NCBI GenBank assembly: GCA_018697195.1
Contig: CM031864.1
Coordinates: 14,041,199 to 14,105,198, forward strand
Length of the DNA stretch: 64,000 nt
Direction: 5' to 3'
Source: Certhia americana
Lineage: Eukaryota > Chordata > Aves > Passeriformes > Certhiidae
In this document: piece after piece, positions 12,301-26,600 of the stretch
How positions within the stretch are numbered: position 1 is the first letter of the stretch
How the letters are laid out: every line of letters starts with the position of its first letter
The notes under the pieces: generated by a model
The model's database searches: none
What the model was told of the DNA's origin: nothing
What the model saw: only the letters and a program-made list of their open reading frames with translations
Program-made: the position numbers and the translations under genes

Positions 12301-15300
12301 ATGTAGAGGTTGTTACAGTTCATTGGCATATTTTCAAAGACATGGGCATAGATGCCAAAATTTATGTGTGTATGACTTGAATTAGAAAAATTACAGATTT
12401 AAGACCATAAAAAGTGTACAGAGTTTATTCCAAATACATTCAAATTAAATCATATCTCAGAATGAAGGGGATTCATTTTTTAATTAAACCTACAGTTGCA
12501 ATTGAAAGTCTTAAAAAGATAGACTTAGCATGGTCAATATGATAGAAAATATTTTTCAACATGAAGTTGTTTCATGCAGTTGTTGTAATTATTCTGGAAA
12601 TTGTTCTGAGTGTCATGCTACAATAGTTAAGCCACCTCAAGTCTGGTTGTGTGGTGATAATTTTGCTTTTTGTTTGTGGCTCCTTCCTTATTTTATTGTT
12701 CTTGGGGGTATTTTGCTAAGTCACCTATATTTCTCTCCTTTCCTCTAAAATAACATTTCACATGGGAAGCCTTGGGCTTTGCTGACAGCTTTTTCACTTC
12801 CTCATAACCAGGTCAGAGTGAGAATAGAGGTGAAGGACATTTAATCATATTGACCATGTACAGACATAGTTCACTATTATTTACTGGCCATGACATTATT
12901 ATCCTCCAGCAAATCATTTAGACTGAGACGCAAAAGGCTTTTGGGAGCAGTATTCCCAACTTGAAAAATATGAAACAGCAGGTAGCAATCACAGCACAGT
13001 TCCTGGGAGTAATTCTTCTCTGGCAATTGCTTTGCCCTCTAATCGTCCCAGCTGAGAAAGCAAGAGAAACCAGAGGAAGAAGTGTGAGAAGTGTAGTGGC
13101 TGAAAAATAATATGTCATGTGCACTGTAACCAAAGAGCTATATTTGTAGTGTAGCTTACTTAGTGTCAGTAGCCTGTGAGAATTTTGCCTTGGTAAGCTT
13201 TTTAACATGTTGCTCAAGTCATTTCTTTGTTTCTCAGTTTAATAATACTGCACACAAACTCTTTCTTGACACTATTGCTTTCTATTTTAATTTACAGGTT
13301 TTTTCTCTGAATTTATAAGCATTTCTACTTGTGTCTGTGCATATTTTTGCACAAAATGAGAATGGGAAGTATGAGGGGGAAGTATGAAGTTCCTCAGTAC
13401 ATCTTCTGAGGAACTTTAAACTTCACTATTTCTATAGCCTGTCATGCCTTTGGGCACAAGGGTTATTATATCTATGAGAAAAGAGCATGTAAGTAATGAG
13501 CGGTGGGAAACCATTAGTATGCCTGAAATGGTTTAATGAAAGCTTGGATCATGATACGTCAGGAGCTGTTCTTATCATTTGGACAGCTCCATCTGCATCT
13601 TTAATAATTAATTCAGTTCAGTAAGAGTTCAGTGTGCACACTCATTTAGAAGCCTTCAGAGAGCACCTCTCTCACTGCCAGTCCCAGAGAGAAATAGGCT
13701 TCTGCATGGCTAAGAGCAAAGATCTGGAGATACAAGAGCAGTTTTAGAGCTGCATTTGCCAGGTAACAAAAGCTCCGGGGAGTTCAAAAAGGGTCAGAAC
13801 ATGTGCAGTTCAGCTAGGTTACTTCAGAGTGGTGTTTCTGTTCTTCTGTCTTATCGTATCCATGTCAGCACTGCAGGCTGTGTGGAATGAATTTTAAGCT
13901 GCTAAGCTGGAGGCGGACGTGATTCCATTGAGCAGGTTCATGGCTATAAAACAAACAGTGCACTTCTGTAACCTGTGGTCAGAAAAGCCTGAGCACTTTG
14001 GCTGCTGTGTAGATCTGTATTCATTCATGTCCAAGGAAGGGGTGGTGTCAGTTAATTTAGCCAAAACTGTTGCAGTTTGCTTCTCCCAGCTCGCAGAGCC
14101 CATATATAAGGTCTACCAATGGTTGTCTAAGCAAAAATTACTAAGATGTCCCATTTCATTAACATGGAACATGTTAGGTGTTCTCACCCAGGTTGAAGTA
14201 TTGCTTACCTAAGTCAGTGGGTGTACAGATGTAAGGATGATGTAGCTCCACATGTGAAAATGGACTGTATTTATAAACTTACTTTTTATAAATAATGCGT
14301 GTTTATCTTTCTCTACTAGACACTTGATAAATGGTATTTATCTGTTAGTCACAGAGGAAATTTATCATAATTTTTGCAAAATCTAACTTTATTATGCTAT
14401 TAATTCATTGTACCTGCAGCTAATTCCAATTGATTAGTCTTCTGTGCAGGTTAGTACACCCAATTCTTAAAAAAGTTAATTTGAGTTGGGCACATCCCCT
14501 CTCTCAAAATTACCTATGTTTTGGGGGCCAGAAAGACAAATTTCCTACTTATACCTTCTTTCATGTCCAGTTCCTTCTGTTTTCCAAATGAGGCATGGAC
14601 CATATGTGTGTTGCCTATGAAAGAAGCAAGATCTTCAAGGGTTCTGCATTTGATTATTACCATAAAAATTCTTCATATTTTATGTTTTAAAGTAATAACT
14701 TGTTATTTTTTTAATATGGATCAATTGTCTTTCACTTTGTTCTATCATATTAAGAGATGACAAGGAACTAGTATATTAGAAGATACTCTAATTTTTTTTT
14801 ATTTTTGCTTTACACAAACTTCTAAAATCAGGGTATAGATTAAGCTAGTTGTCTATCAAGTATGCCGTCTCTCCCAGTAGACATTAAGTTCTAGAAACTA
14901 GATTAGAATCAAGTATAAACATAAATCAAATACTATCAATTCAAATGTTTGCTTGCTATTACCAGCTAATGTTTTAAAAGATGTTATATTATAGCTCCAC
15001 CTTCTGTAGCTATGTATTCTGTCACTTTGGTATCATTGCAGAATCTTCAAATCCAAACCTGATGCCTGACCAGGCTTTTAATTTCTTATTTTTAGCCGTC
15101 AAAAGAGGGTTGGTCTGATTTGCAGACATGCAGCATGAAAGAGATTTTACAGACTTGATTAAGGGTATAATTTTAGGACTGTTTGAGATGTACAAATTGT
15201 GCATCTGTGTGTGTGTTTGCACAATGTATTTATATTTTTTATTAGCATCGAAGGGGAGGGGTACTGTTCAGCTGCAGATTCTGGCTCATCTGGGGTGGAT

Positions 15301-15820
15301 GCATCCCAGCTGTCAGGATGAGGTCCAGCCAGTCACTGACCATTTGTGTTACATGAAGTGATGAGAACACCACCATTGTCAGAGGCCCATTTTTTGTCGT
15401 AGAAGATTGCTCTCCAAAGTCTCCCTTGCCATTCACGTGGGCCTTTCTATGAGTACTGCATGTTTGTGGTGAACATTTCCTTAAAGGAAGGTGTCCTACT
15501 CGGACCATCTGTCAAGCTATGAAAACAGATTCATTTGCTTAGATCAGGAACTGTTCAGTCCTTACAGAAACAATTCAGGTCAAAAGGAGCTTCAGGAGAT
15601 CTGTGGTCAAGCCTTCTCAAAATAGCTTCAGCTCTAGGCCAGACCATGTTGCTCAAAGCTAAAAAAGCTTTGCTTGTACAAATGAATACAAAAGTCTTAA
15701 CTGTCTTTTCTTCTCCCCTCCCCACTACATATTTCTCACCAAGAAAAGTAATTCAGCAATTATAAAAGCAATTCTTTTCCAGCAAGTTCCCTTCTCTCAC
15801 TGCTTAGTGTCTTCAATGAG

Positions 15821-15851
<31 letters not shown>

Positions 15852-17662
15852 GGATGCCCAAAACTCCTTAACTCATGAGTTCCTCCAAAACAATCAATTT
15901 CTAGGTGAAAACCAGTTAGGGAGACAAAAGCAAATCTATAGAAAGTTTTGGCTACAGTATCTGTAAGCAAGCAAAATAGGGTTTTCATAATGATACAATG
16001 TGTAACAGAGATGCCAGCATGTTTGAACAAGTGGCAAACCCTTGTCTTTTGACTGCTGAAACTGAAAACTATGCAGTATTTCACAGTGATGGAGAAACAA
16101 ATATCACATGCTCAGTTGTCATAGATACTTTGTCTGCAAAGTACAGTATTTTTCCTTTTTTCTTGGGAGGACTTTTTCAGCTGCTGAGATACAGCATTAT
16201 TATTTCTGTGGGCTGGTTTTGTGGGTCTGTACCTAAATTATGATTAAAATGTCACTTAAGAAACTGCTTTGTGCAATTCTTTCCTGGCGCAGCAAGGACA
16301 TATACCCAGACAGAGCTGAGTGCCTACATAAAACCTGTTTCATGCAGTGGAGCTTGGCTCAAGCTCTGGGGTAAGGCCATGTCTGTTCCCATGTCACTGA
16401 AGGAACCTCAGTATGTGAATACAGGGTTTTATTTGTCGTGTGGCAAACCAGCACCTCAGTTGCGCAGAGAATCAGAGCTTAAAACCCTTATGTTTCATAA
16501 GGCAGTCATTTATGGACTAAGCCATACCTATGAGTTTTTGATCCAAGAATGATGATGCCAGTACAATACAGGATACTCCAGGGTAGCTACTTAGGCAAGG
16601 ATTAGCTTCCAGCTGTGCTGTAAATACTATTCTGAACTGGATTGTGCACTCCCGGATGCATAGGTTGCAGCCAAAGTTGATGTACGTGTTCGGATTGACA
16701 CAGGGCACGTGTCTTAGCTCTTAATCTGTTTGTTTTCACAAAAGCAAATTGAGGTTGCATTTTTCAGGCCAGCTGAAGAAATTCATGTTATGTCAGCTAC
16801 CAAACTGTGCAAGAAACTTTTTCAAATAGAGAAAAATAAAATCTGTGTGAACAGACATGGAACTGAGGGTCAGATCAGTTGCAGAGCCCTTGTCCTGTCT
16901 GGTGCAAAGGCCAGGGAGAGAAGCAACTTGTTTTCTCATCCAGTGAAGTTACACCATACAGTGGAAACCTAGATAAGAGGGAGAAATCACAATGATATAA
17001 TGAAATGGTTTTTTCTCATCTGGTTAGTCATTTCCTATAAGAATCATAAAAGCTAATCACCAAGATCATGAATTATTGACACTTCTATTACACTTTGCAG
17101 CAATGGAAATATGCTTAACCTACACCATGTACATATATCAGCTTAAAGGTTAAGTATTTTCAGCCAGTTCTTGAAAGACAAACAGAAATCAATCATAAAA
17201 TCTTATTTTCGTTATTTGTATCACAAACACCTTTTTCTGTTAATCTCAATATACAATTGTAAAAATGTTATACTTTGCATGATAAGATCAAAAGTTGCCA
17301 GACAATTTTCTGGTGTTGAGAACTGCATTATAGTTCATGCTGTCCATCCTGATTTTGAGACAGCAGCAGGAGTGATAACGTGATTGCCTGCAGCAGTAGG
17401 AAGTATTTCTGTAATACGTGTTCTTATTAACAGATTCAGATCAGAGCCTTCAAAATACTCATCTTTTCAAGATTAAGACCAACTCTTTATTCAGATTTTA
17501 GTAACATTTCTACATTTCTGACCATTGAGAGACAGCTGCAGGAACACATCTGGAATGAACTGGTATCACCAGTGTAAGATTTTGAAGCTGTCTGAAACCA
17601 AAGGCTACCCAGACTGAGAGACTGGGTATAATCATGCTCCATCAGTAACCAGTTGCAGATAC

Positions 17663-17695
<33 letters not shown>

Positions 17696-20600
17696 AGGAA
17701 GATTATAAGAATGGGGTTCTCTATCTAATCTATGTGTTGTAAGGATGTCCAAGCATATTCTTCCATTTTCTTTCTCTTAGCTTTTGGTCCACCCACTATG
17801 TGTGGACCATTGTAGTAGTAGAAAGGATGTGTGTCTTCTTGCTGAGAGGACATGGCTCTTACTGGTTTCAAAGATACAATTTTGTCTGACTTTTCTGTGT
17901 GATATAGGACAGCACAAACTAATTACTGAAATTAACTGGATACCACTTTTTAGCCTGTATTCTGCAGTCATCCTTGTATTTGGCTTGCCTGTGCTTTTCA
18001 CAGGCTTTGAAATCAATAGGAGAAAGGCACTCAGTAACTTTGATATCTGTGATTCTGTTTCACAATATGAGAATGATAAAAAATTTCCTTCAGTATCTTC
18101 CCTGGTGTTACCTATATGAATGACACAACAAGAATAAGATGCTACAGTCCTTCAAGCGGCACACACAGTCTCGCTTCGACAGAATCAAGACTACAAAGGG
18201 AAAGAGGGCAGCAGGAGGGTGCACCACCAGCATATGTCTCTGGCCCTGTTAAGTTTGATGCATTTGCTACATCTTTGTGTTTCTTTTTATTTTTTTCCTC
18301 CCTTTTTCTTTTTTTCCAGTTACATTTATGGTCTTTTCAAGACCCCAGTAGGATTGTGAGAACAAAAATGAATAAAAAAAAAATAAAGGAGAAACCAGCA
18401 AAGGTGAAAAATGTTTCAAAATCAGGATGGGGTGATAAAAAGACAACTAGTATAGCCCAGTAAAGGGGTGACCACAGTCCTCAGAGAGTGAGATGGGGAA
18501 CAGAGCCAGAGGTGACAGTAAAGGTGAACAGGTGATGAGCAAAACATGCTGGAGGACAGAGTTAGACTGACAAAGGCAAGTGTTGGACAGGAGTTAAATA
18601 TGGTGCTTCACGATGATGTGGTGCATTTGGGAAATTAAATGAAACAAGGACTTCTAATTTTTTTCTCCTGTCAAATCAATTCTTATTTGCAATCACACTT
18701 TGCGGACCATCTGATCTAGTTACCAATTTTGACTACTTACTTGGAAATAAACTACAGGGTTTCTGTTTAGCCTGTAACATCATCATTATTCAACCTATTA
18801 CTTGAAGTAGTTTAATTTCATTCTTATCTGTTTTGACAGCTGAATCTTATCTTCCTGGTGATCACATTGTGCAAAATGGTGAAGCACTCAAACACTTTGA
18901 AACCAGACTCTAGCAGGTTGGAAAACATTAAGTAAGTGCTTTGTGTTCAAGTATGAGAACTATGATTATTTTCTGATTGCTGAACTGATTGAAAGCTACT
19001 CTCCATTAGGAGCAAATGCCATTGTCTCCCAGCAACTGCAGATGTCAATTAGAAGCAAACAGAGCCAATCCTGCTTTCGTCACATTGTTGCTGTAATGTC
19101 ACAAACGCCGGTCAAAATTAGATAATTTCAGCTTGGAACTAGTGCCAAGAAACTGTTTCACGGAAATGCCACAGCACTGTAGTAATTTCGTTTGCATTTA
19201 AAATGCAGTTCAAAAATGATGTTCCTGTTTGCATGGCTGATATGATTATATTAAGTTTGTTTTGTTAAATGACTTTTTGATTTAGGGATTCTGAGCAGTT
19301 TCTACTCGTAATCCTGTTCTCCCAAGAGAATTGACTCTATTATTATTGTTAACTTGAAGATTATCTGCTGTTTTCATGCTAATTTAACAAATGTTTACTT
19401 TATCATGGTGCTCCACTGTAGTGTCCCTTTTGCAGAATAGCATTTCACTGTATTCTGTGTAGCCTTACATTGTATTCAAGGTTTTTGTTACCAACACTGA
19501 AGGGATGGTGCAACTTTCTAACACTGAGGGTTGGATGTGAAAGGGTCTTACCGATCTGCTTTGAACGTTGGAAATGGCAAAGGGAGACTTTCAGTAAGGA
19601 TAACATTGTGAACTAGATGTTCTAGATAGGTCAGTATCAGCTTCATTGCATGTTGCATGATGAGAGAGAGAGCTAATCTTTAGCATCTCTCTCTTTTCTT
19701 CCTTTTCCTCTTTCTGTCTTCTCATCCACACCAGTAATTACCGTGTTTGTGATGGCTACTATAATACGGACTTACCTGGGTAAGATAGAACCCTACATTA
19801 ACAAACTTCTAGCATGATTTTTAACTTTACAAACTCGGTCATATTGTGGATTTCCCTTAATTTTAATTAACTATTTTTGAGATACCTGATTTGCTAAAGA
19901 CTTTTAAACTATTATATGCCTTTATAATTTTAAATTGCTTGCCTCTGCATTTTGAATTTCCTAATTTTGACTAATTTTTATAAACAATTAAAAATGCTCT
20001 TATTAATTTCTGTTTCAATTCTGTCTAATAATTTTGTTTCTCTTTTCTGCTTATAATGCTTTCTAGCTATGAAGATAATAAGCCATTTATCAAGTAAGAT
20101 CATTAGTTAGATGTGGAATTCACTGACTAAATTCCCTTTCCCTTTCATTCTGTGCTGTTCGCTACAATTCCTTTTCTTTAACCTATTCATGATGGAATCT
20201 TTTTTAGATTGTTCTGTAAAGCAATATCCATATTTTTGTTGCATTTCAGCAGGGTTTCTTCATGCGGAAGTTACATCCTCTAGCTTCAGTTTAGCTGAGT
20301 TTATCGAAGCATTAACGATTTGGGCTCTAGGCTTTTAATCTGCTGTTTAACCTTTGTGCATTTGTGTTACATTATTTGGTGTCATATGGTAGCACCACTG
20401 TTTAAAATCTATGGTGTAGCTAAGCCAGATTTATCAATCTCTTCTCTAAAAGCAGATAAAGCAATGGAGTAGCTGGGGCTTGTGCTATACTTCTGCATTT
20501 CAAAATAGTTTTGACATCCAATGCTGTTCTTGAGAAAGACAAAGGTTATTTCTACTCTTGCTGTTTTCACTGGAATCTTAAGAGTATTGAATGGAATTGT

Positions 20601-23600
20601 TCTTTCTTTAATAGATAAAAGGTTAAACCCAAGGAATTTTTACATTTGAATGTGAAACTAGTAAAAGTCAACTGCAGGAACTGAAATGTTAATATTGGAT
20701 TTGGCAAAGTACATTCTCATAAGTAATGTTACTAAAATTAATTTTCTTTTACAGATCCTGGGTCCTGGGTGCATTTGCTCTCCTGTGTCTCCTTGGCCTA
20801 ACATGGTCATTTGGTCTGCTGTTTATAAATGAGGGGACCGTTGTGATGACATATCTCTTCACAGTATTTAATGCTTTCCAAGGAATGTTTATTTTCATCT
20901 TTCATTGTGCCCTTCAAAAGAAAGTAAGTTACCAAAACCACAGATGAATGTTCCCTAACTCCTTAGAAATGCCACACATAATTCTTAAGAAATTAAAGAT
21001 AAAATTAACAATTTGAAGAACTTGGAGTATTTTGAAGTAGTTTGAGGAAGGGATAGAATTCCAATGCAGTTCTTGCTGCATGTGCTAGTGGGAGTCACAC
21101 AACTTCTCAGTGACCCAGACAGGTTTAATATGGATGCCGTGTTTCCAGCCTGGGCTTGAAAAGTTTGGAGGTTTTGTGAAGAAAATTTAAAAGTTTAACA
21201 CTGGTAATGTGGTACATATTAGCCTGGACTTACAGCCAGAAGGCTTTTATGTCCACATGAAACAAATCCTGCCTTTGCTGCAGTACTGCAGACAAAGGAT
21301 TGGTTACAATATCAGCCCATATCAGCCTGGAAATGCTCTCCTTTTCTTAGATTAAGGCAGAACACCTCTCCTGAGATCCCATTAAGCTGCCACATAAAGC
21401 TATGGGTGACAGGCAGGGATTGTATTACGTGTGCTCATTCATTACAAAATTAAGTGGGATGTAAAAATTAATTTTATTATGAACTTTGACACACCTTAGA
21501 AAAAAGTAGTCATTAATGCTAGACAGCTGCTAACAGAGGAATAGTTTTCTGAAGACGGAAAAGATACCATCATTAATACTTTCTTTCCAAGTGTTTGCCT
21601 CCCCCAGAAATCCCAGTAGCTTTGTGCTCTTCTCTGGAGCCTCCCTCACGAGCGGGATGAGCTAAATCAGTTCTGCTCCCCTTCTCTGGATGAAAGCAGA
21701 AGGGTCCAGAAGGAGCAAGTCTGCTGGAAGGAGAGAGAGAGACAGAGGGAGACAGAGAGAAAGCTTGAAGGGGAGAGAGGGAAAGTGAAGGGCACAGCTC
21801 TGTGGGACCCTTTTTTGGGTTCCCTGCACCCCTTCTCTTCCCCAGAGTGTGGAGATTGCTTCCAAGGATGCCTTAGAGGTGCTTTAATGAAGAGTGCATA
21901 AAAAAAGCTGTGAGCCTTTGTTAGAAGGCAGGACAAATGAAAGTAATGAGCATTGAGAGGAAGGGTAAACATCAAAAAATCCCACCCAAACAAACTTAAC
22001 CTGAAATTCAGTATGCCCTACATTTGGAAATTTCCAGTTTGCAATATTTAGGTTCTAAATATTTTTTACCAATTTTAGGCTGGAGACCTAGGAATTATTA
22101 ACTCCCATTATAATTAGCTCACCAGAGACATAATTAACTGATATTTATAAGATGGCTTGAGACCACTGGATAAAGTGTTGTTGCGTAGATACAAAAATCC
22201 TATGCTCGTGTTCTCAACTGCACCAGCTCCAACATTACCAGCATCTCTATGCTGGGTGTAGACAATGGCACACACAGGTGTTTTAGGGGAAGATCTGGTA
22301 GATAGATTGTTACCCAGATGAACATGACACTCCACTCAGTTGGAGAGGACAAAAGCGCACTTAGAAGATTGAGCCTAAGAGAAGAAGACAGGGAAGAAAA
22401 TGCAAACATTCTCAAAATGCAAATAAGGTTAGGGTTTCATATAATGTTTCCCTTTTTACTATTTGTATTGGACTTGAAAATCAGAAACAGATTCCTTTTT
22501 TATTTCTTTTTACAGCTGTGTGTTGTTTTTATATAAAGTGGAGTCAGCAAAAAGCAATATTAAAGTACCAGTCAAGTGTGAAAAAACATAACCTAGAGCA
22601 ATAAGATTTATACCTGAAAGAATGTTAAAGCTGCCATTTAAGATTTTTAAGTGTCACTGCCTTTGACTGGATATTGTCCTATCTTCTGTCTGCATAGCTA
22701 ATGTAGTCTTTTTATTCTGTTATTACTACTTGGTCACTAAATTGAACAGAGAAATAGAATTGTGGAAGTGAAAACTATTATGTTTCCAGTTCTGACGAGA
22801 TGATAGTGCTGTTGCTTCCATCACTTTCCAACAAGCTATAATTTAGAAATAATGACAGTGGAATGTGCAGTCCTGACAGAAAATGTACATTCACTGCAAT
22901 ATAGGCATTAGGCAAAACCAGCCCTGGAGGGTGGTATTTGGGTAAAAATACAGTTTTGATTGCTATTGTCTCTACTGTGTTGTGGTTTAGAGCATTTAAT
23001 ATACATTAGTGTTCAGGAATGTATTTTCTTAGGTGTTACACCATATAGTGATGATGTACATAGACTATGTTTTCCAGGGTTAAAAATTATAATTCTAAGT
23101 TGTTTCATTTCTGTTTTCATTATTTTACATGTCTTTTGTGCTGATATAGATAGGAGTTGACTTAAAATATGTACCATATACTTTTATAAAAAGCTGAGTT
23201 GCTGCACCTAGCTTGAAGTTAGAGCACAAATTATTCAACTTCATCTTTGTGGTTTATAGAAACATCATAATATATATTCTGTGAAAACAGCACATTACAT
23301 ATGTAAATCTACACTATTCATTTTCTGCATTTTCTCCTCTCCCCTTTTTGCATTCACATAATTTTTTGTCTTATATATTCATAGGCCAGGCATATGTATT
23401 CATAGGTCACAATCAGAATTTCCATATTAGCTGAAATCCCTCTTCACGCAGAAACTCACAAGTCTCATTGGTGTAGAAGAGACAGTTAAGTTCCCATGTA
23501 ACCTGGTGGAAGATTTATGAATTTAGGCTTACACATCTGTGCAAATTCTATTCACTGTGTACTTTCACTGAATGCAGTCTTGCTGCCAAGGCACACACAC

Positions 23601-26600
23601 ACTCTTTTATCTGAAAGCAGCAGTCAGTGAATCAGTCATGGAATATAAGATTATTAACTGCTCTGTAAAATGTTCCTGATTACTTTTATGGCAATTGTCA
23701 TCACACATAACAAAACTAAAGTTTCCAGTAGATCACTGGAAACAGAAGGTGAATAAATGCAGCCCAAGTACTGGAATCATTAATTAGTTTTGCTGCTCTC
23801 TCAAAAAAAAACCCTAAAAAAATCATAAGCATAGGTATATTCAAATTTCTAGATTCAACAAAGACAGGAGTTAGAATTTTATGTCTTGGCCCTAAAAATG
23901 AAAGGTGTTTCATTCCCAGCCTTTATGGGTCAGAAAGTAACTCTGGAACACTGACAAGTGGCTCTACAGCATAGCTGGGGCTGTGCCTGGATGGGGCAGT
24001 GGTGTTTGTGAGCTCTGTTCAGTGCCAGGGCAGGTGTGGCCATCTGAAGTAGCAGCTGGATGGATGAGTTACACAGAGTAAGAAAATGGCTCTACAGGCA
24101 TTGCAAGTTTTGCACTCTATTGGCAATCATTGCATTAGGGGCAGTACTGAGCAGGGCTCAAGCCCTTCTTGCTTCTAGGATGGGAAGATGGACTTCCTGT
24201 GCTTTCTGCACCAAAAGCTCTTACAAAACCACTATTTTCAGCCAGAATTCAATTCAGGTAAACTTAACATTATTAATGTACAATATGAAAATGAAATATA
24301 AACAGTTCTATAACTAACTCAGTAATGATTATTCAGAGACATTTCTAAGAAGTGTTTGTATACCTTGGAAATAATTGGTTCAAAACTCCTGAGTAGCTGC
24401 TAATACTGCTGCTGAGTAGGGAGAAATACGTGGTTCTGCTAACAGCCAGCAATTAGATAAACAAGAATTATCTGTTTGCTTGAAAAGTGAGTAGTTTCAA
24501 TGCAAGGTTCATGTGTTCCTGCCAGCAGATGTTTTAAACTGTTTCAAGTTTGCTAAGCAAGTTTTTTTCCCCCTCAGGTACGTAAGGAATATGGGAAATG
24601 CTTCCGACATTCCTACTGCTGTGGAGGACTTCCAACTGAGAGTCCCCACAGTTCAGTGAAGGCATCAACAACGAGAACTAGCGCTCGCTATTCCTCTGGC
24701 ACTCAGGTAACAAAGATTTTGACAGCATCTTTTAATTACCTTATTTACGAAAAGCCTACTGAGATGTCTTCCAATCAGAAAGACTAATTGTCTTCTCATT
24801 ATTGTCATTTAGATGCACTAATTCTGCACAGTAGAATTTCCTTTTAAACATTTACTTTGGTCTAATACAAATACCTTATTTTTTCTTGTAATTAGGGACT
24901 GGTTTATAGGAAGGTTTATACCATCATGTTTTATTGAAATAAAGTTTAATAAATTAGAGTTTTAATAAAAAAAGAAGGAATTTTCACTATGTGCTAGAAT
25001 GTTTACTTTAGACCAAAATAAATACAAATATAATAGCACATGAGTAAGAAAAAATCCTTTTGTAACCTACTATGCTTTTGTCTCACTGCTTTGCTTCAAC
25101 AGAGTCGGATAAGGAGGATGTGGAATGACACTGTGAGAAAACAATCGGAATCGTCTTTTATCTCAGGTGACATCAACAGCACTTCAACACTTAATCAAGG
25201 TCAGTCACTGGGAACATTTCAGTTTTAGAATCCATAAATTTAATACAGATTTTATATAATTTAACATAGAAGAATTGAAAAGAATGTTTAAAAAAAAAAA
25301 TCTGGAACAAGCGTTCTCTAAAAGCAGAGTTTTAAAGTTATCCACTAGCACTTTCGAAAACCATGTTCTCTTAACTGGCCCCTGCTATAGAAGTTGAATT
25401 CTTCAATTCATGGGAATGTATTTAAATTAGTTTCATCAATAATTTAGCTTAAAAGCAAGATCATAATTTTAAATCTTTCCTAACCTTTATAGGTTAAATC
25501 TGAAATAGAAATATGAGTGCAGTAACATTTTAATGCATATTTGACTGATTTTTAGGTGAAGAAATTTTCCCAGTGAAATCTAATTGATATCATTTCTATG
25601 CAAAAGATGTCTGTAAAGCATTTATCTTTTCTATTTCAAAGAGCATCATATCTGTAACATGGGATAGAATCCAGATTTTCAGACACAGAGAAGTCAAAAC
25701 TCAAAACTTCTCAGCTCAGATAGACTTTGAAATCTGTAACCTCATTCTCATGTCCAGACAGAAGACAAAGGTATTAACCAAGGCAGATTGTCCCTCCCTT
25801 TTTTCTGTCCCCCCTGTGTTTTGAAGGCAGTTTGAGACAGCAGTGGAGAGAGGACTGCTCTGTGCAAGCCGGGTTTGAAGCCTGTTCTTCCACCCAGTCC
25901 TTAAGGGAAGAGCAGGGAGCCCTGGTCTCACTGCAACCAGTTCCTGCTCAGCTCAGAAAGTTTCAAGCTGAAAATTCAAATTCAGAATTTAATAGCAGGG
26001 ACGGGTATTTGCATTCAATTTGGAAGTAAAAACCGTGGTGTTTGCAAATCAAAAGGTATCAGAAAGTATGACTCTGTTTTTGCTATTTGGTATAGGTAAA
26101 GTGAGTAAGACCTGTGTGTCTCGCTGCTCCTCCCACTCCCCTTATGAATCCTGCATGTTCTTCCAGCAAAAAGCAAAATCAAACTTCTCCTAGGTAGAAG
26201 ATGTATATTTTCATGTCCTCTTCAGTGTCTTACTAAAATTCAAAAAATACAAGCCACATAAAATTTGGTATTTCCTCTAATTTGCTGTCTCTCACTCCTG
26301 AGGTTTGCTCTAACTGCTGCACTGTTAATTCAGTGTTGAACAGAGGTCTCAGCAGCTTCTCCCTGTTTCAAGTTCCAGACTCAAATCACTGGAGATATTC
26401 TGCCATGATTAGAAAAATTGGTATCACCTCTATTTAGTTATAATATTGTCACTATCTCAGTGATATATATGTATAAGGGTAGTTTAATAATTAATAATAA
26501 GTGTCATTTTTCCTTTAAAATAAAGATCAAGCTTTTAATTAAGCTTTTTTTTTTCTTGTGACAAAGAAATCTGGATTGAAAAGAAATCATAACTATAAAT

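Larger units (their letters stand above)
10906..18839 (+). other. ADGRL2: Largest intron in the window, 7934 nt
   Basis: It splits TM5. It holds a degraded CR1 piece (about 15571-15660), an A27 run (15821-15847) and a TA microsatellite (17661-17695). Open frames of up to about 115 codons occur (for example 17784-18119 and 18116-18463) but show no family resemblance and low-complexity composition; I do not call them. Confidence 0.7.

Noticed and set aside
15790..15847. A27 run as the tail of a processed pseudogene
   Set aside because: No gene-like body precedes it and no flanking target-site duplication was found.
17784..18463. Two successive open frames (111 and 115 codons) in the large intron
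   Set aside because: No domain, no splice-consistent partner and a Lys/Phe low-complexity end; judged random.
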